Source: Massariosphaeria phaeospora
Lineage: Eukaryota > Ascomycota > Dothideomycetes > Pleosporales
NCBI GenBank assembly: GCA_011032825.1
Contig: JAADJZ010000004.1
Span: 1,302,001 to 1,366,000 of the forward strand
Direction of reading: 5' to 3'
Length of the DNA stretch: 64,000 nt
Below are positions 19,801 through 31,177 of the stretch, piece by piece. A program made the translations under genes and the position numbers. Position 1 is the stretch's first letter. Every line of letters begins with the position of its first letter. Under the pieces are notes generated by a model, which made no database searches, was not told the origin of the DNA, and saw only the letters and a program-made list of their open reading frames with translations.

Positions 19801-21050
19801 GAAGTAGTATCGCGCGATAGATGGCTTCCCACGGTGCGAAGAACTTGATTTTGCTATCGCGATCGGGGCCTGTAACTCCCGCAGCCGAGGAACTTCTGAA
19901 AGACCTCCGTGCACAGGGTGTACATGTACAAGCCTCGGTTTGTGATATTACCAATAAGGCCGAACTTGCAACGACGATTCAAACTTGCCAGATGACGATG
20001 CCTCCAGTAAAAGGCTGCATTCAAGGTTCCATGGTGGTCAAGGTAACACCCTCTAACACCCTCTCTTAATGCTCGAGGGCGCTTTGCTGACATACTCCTT
20101 AGAACATTCTTCTAGATCGCATGAGCTATGACTGGTTCTGCGCTGCCCTGACTCCGAAGATTCAAGGCAGCTGAAATCTGCACCATATCCTGCCCAAAGA
20201 CATGAGCTTCTACATCTTGCTCTCGTCACTCGCTGGTGTGCATGGAGCGGGCGCGCAAGCCAATTACGCCGTTGGGTGCGCATTCCAAGACGCGTTTGCT
20301 CGCCATCGGCACAGCTCTAGACTAAACTGCACATCGCTAGATTTAGGCATCGTGTCCGATGTCGGATACATTACAGAGCGAACGGATGTGGCTCAAAATA
20401 TCACTCTTTTGTACACGGGTCACGACATTGTCAGCGAGAGCGAGCTCCTCTTCCTCATGGACCATATCTGCCGCTCACCGTCCCCGCGCTCTTCCTCGCC
20501 GTACAACACCCAAGTCCTTGCCAGAGTGACCACCCCTGCGCAGGTGAAAAGAAGCGGCTTGCTGGAAGAACATGCGTGGATGCAAAAACCTCTCTTCCGC
20601 CATCTGTACCAAATCGACAAGGAGCCCAAGGGCGAAGTCCAACAGCACGGTGTCAGAACAGACTACGGAAAGCTCATCAGAGAAGCCACTTCTTTGGCAC
20701 AAGCCGGAGAAATAGCCACGGCCGGATTGACTAAACGGCTGTCACGCTCTCTCTCCGTGCCCGAAGAAGACGTTGATGAACACAAGCCAGCTCATGCGTT
20801 TGGCGTCGATTCCCAAGTAGCGGTCGAATTGCAGTTCTGGTTCTCAAACGAAATGCGTGCGGATCTGACGGTTCTGCTGATCCTGGATGGCAACACGATA
20901 TGGGAGTTGGGTCTCCCTGCGGCTGGAAAGAGCGAGCATTTCTCGCGAAAAGATAGGCAGAACTCCGCAGGAGCACATCGCTGCGTTTGCAATCCGGGTT
21001 ATCTTAGAGTATCATTCAAACATTCCGCGAGGGAGTATTATCTATTTTAG
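16846..21050 (+). pseudogene. Highly reducing type I polyketide synthase, 3'-half relic
   Basis: Remains of a multidomain synthase in order. A post-dehydratase linker (about 16850-17127) includes an IDWKADISLLG-like segment. A C-methyltransferase domain (about 17150-18110) is broken by stops and frame changes but still shows VLHAT and GGHLLLT. The enoyl reductase (about 18680-19650) has HAAAGSVGQAA for NADPH. The ketoreductase (about 19730-20450) has LISGGLGGIG and, after an intron, SSLAG with QANYAVG. The carrier protein (about 20720-20900) has GVDS with the phosphopantetheine Ser. Two plausible introns remain (from about 19660 and about 20043). Defects include stops at 17125, 18118, 19818 (TAG for a conserved Trp) and 20172 (TGA for a conserved Trp), and a frameshift near 19160-19190. 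Ketosynthase, acyltransferase and the dehydratase core are not visible. Cannot make a product. Confidence 0.9.
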
Positions 21051-21790
21051 CCTAAGCTAAGTGAGTACTATGTTTTGTAGAGCTCTCAGAACCATAGTTC
21101 GTCAAGATAACTCCTATAAGATTGATTCTTTCGTCCTCATATCTTCACACACACTCACACATATACACGGAAAATGACCATTGTAGTGCCTACATCCGAG
21201 CTGCCTCATCTACGTTACTGCCTGCCTGCTAAATCGCCTCATCATCGTGAGATGACTTGACATCGCGAGATGTTTGCCTGTACGCCTATACTCAGTTAGT
21301 AGCTGATTACTGAAAGAGACAATCGTACCTCGATGAGTTAATGCATGAGATGATAGCTTAGATGATAGAGGAGAGAGAGGATAGGCGGCTACTCTACTAC
21401 GCCTAGCCTGAGATAGCTGCATCTGCATGGAACAGTCGCAGAAGAGCTAGCAGCGGCGGAGTATTCTTACCTAAATCCTACCAATATTCGATTTTACTAC
21501 TTTAACACAAAAGGATGTACTCTAAAACAGTAGGATAATAGCATCTCGAAAATAACAAAGTAGTACAATGCATCCTAAAACAATAGAACTATTATACTGA
21601 AATAATACAGCTTCTATTGCTTTAGCACGAACAGGATTTGCAGTAATTCATCGGACATATTGGAAACTGTATTTTGGTCCAAGCAGTTTTCTCAAGTCCG
21701 ATAAAACTATATTTTAAACTACCAACCCCGTGATCTAATTCAATAAACCCCATCTCATGCCATGTAACCTCCCTACTAAGGCATGATCCC
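21051..21790. other. Intergenic, AT-rich
   Basis: AT-rich DNA after the polyketide synthase relic and before the 3' end of the NmrA-like gene. It holds a few repeated short words (tactttaacac-like, acaatagaac-like) but no feature I can name. Confidence 0.5.
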
Positions 21791-22732
21791 CTACTCCTCA
21801 ATCTTGAAATCGCTCTTCCTCAGATACGTCTCCAAATCAGTCAACTGGCCCCTCGCCTGCGCCGCCGCCCACTCAACATCCTGCTTCATAGTCTCCCCAT
21901 AGTACCCATAGTCGCGCCACAGCACCTGCATATCGCCCAGGCTCTCACGCATCGCCTCCGGCATCCACGCGCGCAGCACCTCATCAGGCACATGCTGGTG
22001 CCTGACCGTCTTGCCCGTGACCTTGCTGACGATACTCGCCATCTCGTCGAACGTGTACAGGCGCTGGGCGGCGGCGAAGTACTTGCCGGCGTATTTGTCC
22101 GGGTCCGCGAGGATGGCGCTGGTCCACTTGCCGGTGTCGGTGATGTCGATGAGCGGCATGGGCGTGGAGCCGTGGCACAGGTTGGTGATGGCGTAGGTGC
22201 CGTCGCCGGAGGGCGACGCCTTGGGCATCATGTGCGACCACAGGTTCTGCATAAAGCTGCCCGGGGCCACGAAGGCGGACTGGAACGGCAGCGTGCGGAC
22301 GTACTCCTCGATCTCGGACTTGACGTCGAAGTGGGGTACGTTTAGCTTCCCGTGCGAGTGCTTGGCGGCGGGCGACCCGGAGCTCCAGATGAAGTATTTG
22401 ACGCCGGCGGCTACGGCTTCGGTGCAGAGGGCCTTGGCCTGGCGCGTCTCGACTTCGCGCGAGGTGCCGTCGTATTGCGTGTTTGTGACGCCGAAGACGA
22501 AGGACGCGCCTTTGAGGGCGGGTTTGAGCGAGGCGGGGTCGTCGAGGTCTGCTTCGACGATTTCGGCGCCTTTGGACTTGAGGGCTTGGGCGGCTGGGTT
22601 AGAGGCGGAGCGCGTGATGGCGCGGACGGAGTAGCGTTGGGAGAGCTCTGGGTCGTCGAGGACGATGTGGGCGGTCGAGCCGCCTTGGTTGCCGGTTGCG
22701 CCGAAGATGACGAGGAGGTCTTTGGATGCCAT
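21791..22732 (-). CDS. NmrA-like NAD(P)-binding oxidoreductase or redox sensor
   Basis: A 313-aa single-exon protein. The N terminus has the Rossmann motif IFGATGNQGGS, which binds NAD(P). The following strands and helices (ADLDDPASL, FVFGVTN, WSSGSP, PGSFMQNL) match the NmrA/HSCARG branch of atypical short-chain dehydrogenases. Some members are nitrogen-metabolite regulators or redox sensors without catalysis; others reduce small molecules. No Tyr-x3-Lys catalytic pair is obvious. I chose ATG 22732 over the in-frame ATG 43 codons earlier because the Rossmann strand should lie at the very N terminus, and because the upstream codons cover a tandem repeat. Confidence 0.85.
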   Translation of the reverse strand: MASKDLLVIFGATGNQGGSTAHIVLDDPELSQRYSVRAITRSASNPAAQALKSKGAEIVEADLDDPASLKPALKGASFVFGVTNTQYDGTSREVETRQAKALCTEAVAAGVKYFIWSSGSPAAKHSHGKLNVPHFDVKSEIEEYVRTLPFQSAFVAPGSFMQNLWSHMMPKASPSGDGTYAITNLCHGSTPMPLIDITDTGKWTSAILADPDKYAGKYFAAAQRLYTFDEMASIVSKVTGKTVRHQHVPDEVLRAWMPEAMRESLGDMQVLWRDYGYYGETMKQDVEWAAAQARGQLTDLETYLRKSDFKIEE

Positions 22733-22748
22733 GGTGAATTGGGCTGGA

Positions 22749-22799
22749 GACGTCTTCTGATATCTGACGTCTTCTGATATCTGACGTCTTCTGATATCT
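22749..22799. repeat. Three perfect 17-bp tandem repeats upstream of the NmrA-like gene
   Basis: The unit gacgtcttctgatatct occurs at 22749-22765, 22766-22782 and 22783-22799 with no mismatch. It lies 17-67 bp before the chosen start codon, so it is in the 5' leader or core promoter. Each unit holds a GACGTC palindrome. Confidence 0.95.
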
Positions 22800-24029
22800 G
22801 ATGGAATTGGGAGTTGGTCACGACAGTGAGGTGGATTGAGTGGATGAATATAGATAGACAAGAGACCGGGTTCTGTGAGAATGAGGTCTGAGAACTGATG
22901 AACTGATACCTGGATGTCCAGATACCAACGCTCTTTATACTCCAGTCTTCGATATGCCTAGCGGCGTTGTAGACGGCACGTGTACGGTTGGAGACGGGTT
23001 GACGGTACTAGCGACCTGTACTCGCGTTGGGTGACCAATAGGATGCCTTCGGAGATTTAAATGGACGTAATTTCGAATAGGGCCGGAGTGTGCATACGAG
23101 CGGAGGCAAGGCGTCTAGATCAACGACGACAAAACTATGCAAATTTTTGCGAAGTTTACGTGAAGGTCGAGCACAGCATGACGTGGTGGACTCATATATC
23201 GGTGACTCGGTAAACCAAAGGCCGGTGTGAAGATGACGTGTCTGCAGATTGTGAGCTTGGGAGGCCAAGTCCATCCATGGTGTGTCCTACTCGTACGACT
23301 AGAAGGTTGTCAGCATGTCTGCTTTTACATCATGCCAAGAAGCAGACGTACCTCTGTCCTGCTAACATCACGAGAACATACCCATCCGGAAAAACATAAG
23401 TGATACTTTGTAATTATTCCCTCAATTGATTTCATAATTTACAACCCTTTCTCTGGTCAGGGGAGTTTCCCATCATCTACACATATCTCAATGCGCCATG
23501 ACGCTCCTTTCAAAACAAAACCACACCGCAGCCAACGAAGGGGGAACGGCCCACTATCCGTCATCCAAACGTGCCTATCCAAGACAGACGGTGCGCACGC
23601 CATCCTCAATTCGCGCCTATTCTCCATTCCCGGAAACTGTGTACTGTTGCGTTTGTATGTGTTGGTGTCGAGTGTGCCCTGCGGCTAATTACATCGCCCA
23701 ATGGCCGATTTTTTGTTCCATCCTGCCAAATAATGGTATACGCTGAATGAAAGCCCTAAGAAAATGACAGGAAAGCGGGGTCTGATAAAGAACGAAGACT
23801 ACAACGGCCCCGAATCTGTACAATGCCGGGAGGCCAACTCGAAAACGCCATGAACGCCGCCCGATGATAGCAATCGATGGTAACAAGAGCGTGCCGGAAG
23901 AGAACAACGCTGGATGCCATGGTGCGGAAACTTAGATAAAAGCTGCAAAATCTATGACGCACGGCGGCGTCTATAAAGGAACAAGAGCGAAACGGTGATT
24001 AAAAGGGTGCATTTCAGAACGAACGGCTG
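22800..24029. other. Intergenic, no supported gene
   Basis: Upstream DNA of the NmrA-like gene and the 3' side of the DUF3405 gene. The short frames on both strands carry no family motif. Confidence 0.55.
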
Positions 24030-26224
24030 TCACTCGGGTCCTTTCTCGTACTTGACGGGATGAAACAGGGTCGAGCGCATGCATAACCGGCCGGAACCGG
24101 TTTCCTCTTCTTCGGTGCCGCCTTGGTCGTATTCACGCGAACCAAGCCATCGTCTCCAGAGCTCCGAAGAGAAGCCGGCGTTGTAATAGAAACTGTTCCC
24201 GAGCTGGTTGTGCTCACCCCAGCCGAAAACGCTGTCCGTCGGCTTAGGTGGGTGGTTGAAGGTGCCGTCAATGGCCTCAAGAGGCCAGTTGTGGTCGAAG
24301 TAGACAGCATGTGGCGCATAGACTGCTTTGAGGCCATGGTGAAAGGCGACAGATGGCGGCCACATTTCGGGAAACATGTGGTGCTTCATGAGAAATGTTT
24401 CGCGATGCATGATATCCAATAAACGTTTCGATAGTCGCGATACGGTGATGATGGCACAGCGTCGCGGCGGCTCGGGTAGCTCCAGGTCATAACCTGAAAC
24501 GTCATCTCGGAAGACCCAGTTGGTTTTGGCGGGATCGAATATGGGGTTGAACGTGATGAGATCGGCATCTTCGCCAACGCCCCACTCGTAGTTATCCTGA
24601 AGGTAAGGCCGGGGCGGTTCAGTCTCCGGTGGGCTGGGAAGCATACCACTGTTATCGAACTGAGGAGGACCCCATACGGGCTTCTCGTCGCTGCTGTAGA
24701 TCTCCTCTTCGACCATCTCGGTGAAGTTCTTATAAGAGCCATGGAGCTCGGGAATGTAGTACCGACTAGCACGCTCCCAAATTCCCTTGCGAGGTTGTCG
24801 CTTAGCCCATTCGCCAATATTGTTGTTGAACTCATAGTAGTGACCGGTGAGACGAAGATCCATCTCCCAGTTCCAGTAGAAATCGTACTCGGGGTGGACC
24901 TGGGAGAACCACTGCATGGCGAAATGGGCGCTGCGATAGACGGAGTGGACCGGAGCCTTGGCGTGGTTGTAGACGTTGTTCCCGAAAGGTTCCGGGTAGT
25001 ACATGCGCATCTGCTGCTCAGACCATAGAGTTGCCATGCCCCAAAACTCTTTGGGGAGATTGTCTTCGATGGTCTTCTGGTATATCTCTTCCGAGGACCA
25101 GATGGGTAGGCTGTCGTCTTTGACGTGGAGCAGGAAGTGGACGTCGTACTCACCGCCAGACTTGAGGGCGAGCTCGTTGATCATGGCGCGGATGGTGAGC
25201 ATCTGGTAGTTGCTGTACTTGTAGCCAGTCCAGGTACGCAAAATATAGGCGTGGCGGGGAAGCTTCTTCTTGGCCGGCGCTGCCTCCTCACGCTTCTCTG
25301 TTTTGTGCTCCCGGAAGCGAACCTTGTTCTTCTCGAAGCACCGCTTCTGAGCCGAGCCCCAGTCTACATTTCTGTAGTCGATCTTGTTCTCTGTCCTCCA
25401 GATCTTGTCCGCGCCATGCTTCTCGGACTTGCCATCGAGGCCGAGGCCGCCCTCGGCTTCCGGGTACGAATAGCCGTAGGGACCAAAACGGCCAAAGCGC
25501 TCGAAGCAGACCTTTTCGTTCATGTTAAGCTCCTCGTACGAACCGAAAAAGGGAAGAGACATGTTTTGGGGGATGCCGGGGTAGGCGTAGATGTCTGGCG
25601 GGTCGATCTTGCCCTCTGCGTCGAGGGTGCACGTCTCGACCTTCTCGTACTGCTTCTGGTATTCGGCAGAATCGAAGTCGGGATATGGGTTGAAGGGCAG
25701 TGGGTCGAGCGGCGGCTCCTTGTTCTCTTTTGACCAGTGGGGCTGCTTTGGTTTGATGTTGTCCTCGGGATTTTCGCTCTGCGAGTACTTGACGAAATCC
25801 TGTTCAGCGACCCAATCGTTGGGCGACACAATCATGCGTACTCCATTGAAGAAGCCGCGAAGCCTGGAGGCGTTAGCGAGGGAGCCACGCACATTCCGTG
25901 GCCGCGTGCTTACCGAGGATAGTGCTCCCAATGGTACTGCTTGCGCTCCTCTCCTTTCCGCTGCTGCTCGGTGCGCACGCGTCGCTGGTAAACGCCGGTG
26001 CCCACCATGGACAAGATCAATACCGACGTGATGGCAAGCATCACTACACGCGCAAACGACATGCGCGGGCGTTGCAGGCGGTTCGCCCACATGGGACGGT
26101 TCTTCCATGACTTGGCGCCGTAGGGCGGTGACGCGGCCTGGCTCTCGACGCCGGGCAGCTTCTCATAGTTGAAGCGCGTCCGGATGAACAGCTTGCGCGG
26201 GTTGAGATTGAATCGCGAAGACAT
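24030..26224 (-). CDS. DUF3405 family type II membrane protein
   Basis: Two exons (26224-25914 and 25863-24030) join in phase to 714 aa across a 50-nt GTAAGC...CAG intron with a ctaac branch site. Exon 1 carries a basic cytosolic tail and one membrane helix (VVMLAITSVLILSMVGTGVY). The lumenal domain has a run of conserved aromatic and acidic segments (RTWTGYKYSNYQ, FYWNWEMDLRLTGHYY, SRLSKRLL, ENFLMKHHMFPEMWP-like, FDHNWPL, FYYNAGFSSELWRRWLG). The DUF3405 family is fungal, has a glycosyltransferase-like look and no established function that I know of. WEMDLR could be the acidic metal-binding element; that is a guess. Confidence 0.85.
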
Positions 26225-27999
26225 GGTGGTACTGGAACGAGGCGAAAAGTGTGCGCGACTTATTACTGCATCGAGGGGGCTGGATGACAGCGTCGCCCGC
26301 AATGTTAGGGGGTGCTACCTAGGGGTGCGGGCTGCCGGGTGCGGGCCTTGCGTGTTCGTGGCCGCGGTAGGGGAAGACACAACGCTGGGAAAAAAGGACG
26401 AGGCGGAGGGGGTGAGTAACGAGCGGAGTGTCCAGAGGACGCGATAGATCGGAGGGCGATTGAGAGGAGAGGCAGAGGCAGAGTTGGGACGGTCCTGAGT
26501 CGAGCAGGCGGGCGGCGCAGGACAGGATGCGGCCGGAAACGACTTGCCTCACTGGGCAGTGGCAGGCCGGGGTGCTCGCGGCTGATTGGTGCGGCTGGGC
26601 CGGGGCCACGCTAACTCAGCAGCGCGAAATTTCTGGATGAGCGGAGTAATTGCTGAGCAGCGGCGGCCTGACAGGCTGACGGCAGGGCCAGCACAAGAAA
26701 CGGAGTGAGTGCGATTGTTTCTGTTATGTTGCAATCCGCAGCTCGCGGTTCTTGCTGGCCCCTTTCTGCTGCTGCTGAGAACTGGACGAGTCGCCGTGGC
26801 CGTGGCCGTGGCCGTCGATGCCCGCCCGCCGCGCCGTCGAGGGGCGCCTGCGATTCTCGTCGCTGCACCCACCTGCACCTGCCTGCCAGCTCTGCCGCCG
26901 GCTCGTTATCGCAGCTCGCCAATCCAATCCGCGGCCGCCCAATCTGGCCGGTGGCATGCAAGCTCCAGCTCCAGCCGGCATCAATGATCAATCTGTCGCT
27001 GGACGACGGCCTGCACTCTGCACTCGACCGGCGCCCATCACCACACCACCGCCATCAGCCTCGCACCCACCAGACTCAGCAGCGGCTCGCTTCAGCTGGG
27101 CCCTCACCAGTGCCCGCCGGTGTTGGCTATCACGACCATCGCAACACCTCCAGCTTCCAGAAGCTGCCCGGATCCGCTGCCCCTGCATTCGCCATCCGGA
27201 CTCCTTCTCGGATCGCCAGAAGCAGGCCGCGTACGGAACGGCTGGAACGGCTCCCATTGCTCAGCTGCGCGCCCAGTCAGCGTAATTTTCTGCCAATACC
27301 GCGTCTGGAGACCCTGTGGCGGCCAGGCCGTTGAGGAGCGCCGCTACGACTGGCTCACGGGGCCGCACCGCCAGGCTAAACAATTGGTGCATAAGATTGC
27401 ATAGCCAACCTCCGGCTGCCCTAAAAATACGACCATGCCTCTCGAGAACTGTTGTTGAGTGCGGCTAGACATGCGCCAACGTTGTTGCCACCCCGCCAGT
27501 ACTGCCACTGCCCATCTTCAGCTGTCTCTGGCCACGCAACTTGACCGCCCAAAACATGGACATCGACCGTCTGAGCTCTGCTTTGTCCCCGTCTCGCATC
27601 TGCTCGTGTCTCCGCAGTCCCCGCACGACCGAACATCACTTCTTGGTTGACTTGTGCGCTACCGTGGTTCCCGGAATCCTCCCGTGTGTTGTTTGTTGGC
27701 TCCGCAGGTAGCCCCACCGCGAAGCAACCCATCCACCAACATCTTGCGGTCACGTCACTTGGTTCGACCCGGCGACTCGAAATCTGCTAAACTCGGCAGT
27801 TGGAATTGTTAATAGTCTGCGCACTGCCTTATAACGTTATTAAATCGTAGCTATGAACACAACGTCTCAACATATCAAATCGGTCTGAACTTCCTGGGCG
27901 TGAGAGAGAGAGAAGAAAGAGAAGCGAATGGCTTATAGGAGCCATCTCGACGAACCATGGTTCTAAAAGTGCGCTCTACAAAACAAACGACCTAATCAG
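26225..27999. other. Intergenic, GC-rich with a hexanucleotide run
   Basis: Promoter side of the DUF3405 gene followed by GC-rich DNA. Long overlapping frames around 26600-27400 are compositional: they occur on both strands and read as low-complexity Arg/Pro/Ala. A short (cgtggc)n run lies near 26795-26815. No gene is supported. Confidence 0.55.
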
Positions 28000-29183
28000 T
28001 TACGCCGAATTCAAATGAGGCTCTCTCACTATGAGGTCGCGAAAACGATCCTGTTTAAAGATACTAACCGAATCCATAGTGGACTTGTCCCCGTCCCTTT
28101 TCTTCCCTTGGCTGTCGTCCAAAAGCTCAACCCCATTGAAAGAGCTCTGTCTTCCGGGTTGACAGCCCCGCAATTTGGCACCGAACATTCGAACAATAGG
28201 CGCGCAGGCTGGTAGGCAGACCGAGATGATACCCCTGTTGCGATGCAGTTAGCATTTGCTCGTGTTGTATTGCAGGTAGGGTAGGTAGCATACGAGTTTA
28301 TTTCAAGGATGAACCAGTGCATAACTGGAGCGAAGTCCCAGGAAACGTCGCGGTGGTCAAATTTGGCGAAAGCGGTGCTGAACCTAACAGACGCTATAAC
28401 GAGGGTGATGCCGGCAACCAGAAAAGTCAACGCCACCATGATCTTTCGAGAAAATGATATGCGTAGCCCTGCAATGTATGGAATTGGGAGGATGATAAGG
28501 GCGACGTCGAGAACCATGTTGGGGATACCCAAGATGAGGTATAAGGCAGTCCCTTCCACGCACTTGTTCTCTGGAAGCATGTACTTCCATTGCCCTTGCA
28601 CAGGTATGCAGCTAAACAACGATACTAACAGCTTTGCAATTTAGAAACGGCGATTCAATGAAGCAGACTGCGCTATTACTTACCGCTGCTACGCCAACAA
28701 ATGAAGTCAGAGCCGTCATAAATATCAGATAGGGCCGCATCGTTGTTGTTTTGAAGATGGTCCAGAGGAACGCAGTCATGGAAAGTCGCGAGAACGACAG
28801 GCTCAAAACGTAGGTGAGTTTTACTATGAAAGTTGTGATCAGGAAATTTTCCACCGTGTTTAGATCCATTTCCAGTGCGACGCCAATGTGCTTGCCGTAC
28901 CCGAGACGTACCCACATGCCGAAAACCACAAAGTTGGGGATAGTGCATATCTTTCATCGACAAAGTTAGTGTCTACAAGTGGAGGAAATAAATGCTGGCT
29001 TACCCAAGCGATTATTGCAGCGTAATCATCGAGCCAGAGTTTCTTGTTCTTAATCCTTGACGAGGTAACGCGGAGAACGAGGCAGAGGAAGCAAAGAACG
29101 GAAGTAACGACGCAGTTTGTGAGAAGTGTCGGAAGCCGATCAGCCTCGAGGTACTCCTTGGTGTATACTTGGTGGCCGTCCAT
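28000..29183 (-). CDS. Seven-helix rhodopsin-fold membrane protein (PTH11-like family)
   Basis: Four exons (29183-29004, 28950-28684, 28631-28294, 28234-28000) join in phase to 339 aa. The sequence shows about seven hydrophobic helices: near LLTNCVVTSVLCFLCLVL, a WLDDYAAIIAW turn, NFVVFGMW, FLITTFIVKLTYVL, LIFMTALTSFVGVAA, LILGIPNMVLDVALIILPI and VALTFLVAGITLVIASV, then GIISVCLPACAPIVR. The last motif and the DDY turn typify the large fungal rhodopsin-domain family that includes PTH11-like receptors. There is no Cys-rich CFEM domain before the first helix. The ligand is unknown and a transport or receptor role is inference. All splice sites are GT-AG. Confidence 0.85.
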
Positions 29184-31177
29184 GAAAGTGGTACTTTGGC
29201 AGAGCCTGTACGACGTGGACTGCCAACCCTATATACCGCTTGGGAATCGAGATGAACCACACTGACTAGTTAATGAAACCACTTCGCTGCACACGAATAA
29301 CAACAAATGAGGCTACTCGCTATGAGGCTTGAGCATGCGAAAACTTGTGTCCGTATCACTAATAGCGACATCCTTCGTTGATTCTATTCGCTACGCTCTT
29401 CCCAAGAGATTGCTGAGGCGCTCTTCCAAGGAGATTGCCGAGGCGCTGCTGCAAGGCGGCATGAAAACGATACTGTTCGCAGTCGAGTCCAAGGGCAGGA
29501 ACCTACCTGTGGCGCAACTGTCGGACATAGGCACCAGCTACCGGTAGCATCGTACGGCACGAAGGATGCGCTGGGTATCTAAGCCAAAAGCTAAAATCGA
29601 CGTGGGCAACCAAAGGGAGTAGCTTGTGGTGAAGAGGTGAAGACTCCGCAGCGCGGAAAGCACCACGTACTTGAAACAGTAAAACCTGGAGCAACAAGAG
29701 GCAGAATGACATTTGTAGGTGGGCGTTGACCAAGCTCGTACTGCAGCTCGCGAAAACTTCCATCTCTGAAGACCACGGTCAGATACTAACTGGAGAGGGC
29801 GAAGAGGACCAGCAAGTCAGCAGAAGAGTTGTTGCTTGGGTGTCAAGCTGACACATTCAAAGGCTATCTACTCCGTATCTGCGCGGGCGAAAGAAAGACT
29901 CTCGCGTCAAGAAGGAAAGCTCGCCTTCCAACTACTCTTTGCGCTGCTCGACAACACCATGTTCTGTATATACAATAATGGCAAACGCCTTGTTAGGAAC
30001 TGGGCTGGTTAGGAATCGACTTGTTGCAGGGAGAGATCTCCGCGAGTAACGAACCGAACGAACGAATGACGAGAGAGCAGGGCGCTGTCATGTGAAACTA
30101 TGCTACAACAAGCGGAGTTGTTCGCTTAGCAGGTGACGTAACATTCAACGCCCCGCGCCGGAAGAATTGCCTTATCCACCACCACCCCGTCTTCTCCACA
30201 CATACTCCAGTTCACCAACAGAGCGCACAGCGCCGCCTGCCTGCAAGTTGCGTAACAAGATCTGCACCTTTCTGCGTCGGTCCAGTTTCCCTTTCGTTCT
30301 CACCCCCTTCAATGTCCGCACATTCCTCTAGCATCACACACCAATGTGAGTTTATTCGTGGCAGAGGTGTCGCGCTTGAAGTGCTATACCAGCCTATGGT
30401 CGTTCGGGTTGGTCTGGAATGAATGGTTGGCACCGGTACCAGGTTCGAGGTACGCTGTAGAAAACATGGAGGTATACGCTGCCGCCCGCGTGGCCTCTGT
30501 ACTCTGAAGGCGTCCGCTATTATAGCACAAGATCGATACGCGAGTCCCGAGCCTCTCGTGCGGGTCATCGGAGAGCCTGTAGTACTGGGCCGTAAATGCA
30601 ACAGTGTACGGAGTACATGTTTGATTGTTTCACGGATTCCGTCGCAGCGCTGTATTCATGGTGTGATGCGAGAAGTCTGCCAGAAGACGATTGGGGTGGA
30701 GGTAGAAGGGGCTGGGTTTGATACTGTAACTCTTCACGTTAGTTTCGGCGCATGATTTCCTACTTTACAACCTACGAGGACCGCTTTTTCCAAGTAATGG
30801 TATACAAAGAGAGTTATCGATCACTACAAGAATGATATCAGATTGGAGTTCGATCAGTCGTGCGAAGGTAGTAAGATGGAGGATGTATGAGAGAGTGGAA
30901 AGTGCGGGATGGGAGGCTGTCGTGCGAGAAATGAGATAGATGTGGCTGATGGAATACGTGGGAAGGGGATGTGATTGTACTGAGTGGCTGTAAGATATGG
31001 ATAGATCTGGACACTGGATAGGGAATAGGCGGAGAAGAGGAGCTGTAGGGGTGAGTTTGCTCAGTTGATTCTTGTCGGGAATTCGTTCCTGGGCCACTTC
31101 ATCGTCCAAGGTGGCAGAAGAAGACGAGAACTGAGTGGAGAAATGGGTACCATCATATGCAAATCGCAGCTCCGTGC
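29184..31177. other. Intergenic, no supported gene
   Basis: About 2 kb. It contains an imperfect 25-bp tandem duplication near 29404-29453, and a segment at 29304-29343 that resembles the 3' end of the neighbouring gene (28012-28047). No family motif or exon chain was found. Confidence 0.5.

Noticed and set aside
24386..25153. A 255-codon minus-strand frame inside the DUF3405 gene
   Set aside because: An off-frame Ser/Thr/Arg-rich shadow of the real coding frame.
26600..27400. Several overlapping open frames of 90-200 codons on both strands
   Set aside because: GC-rich, low-complexity translation on both strands at once, with no motif or splice structure; compositional.
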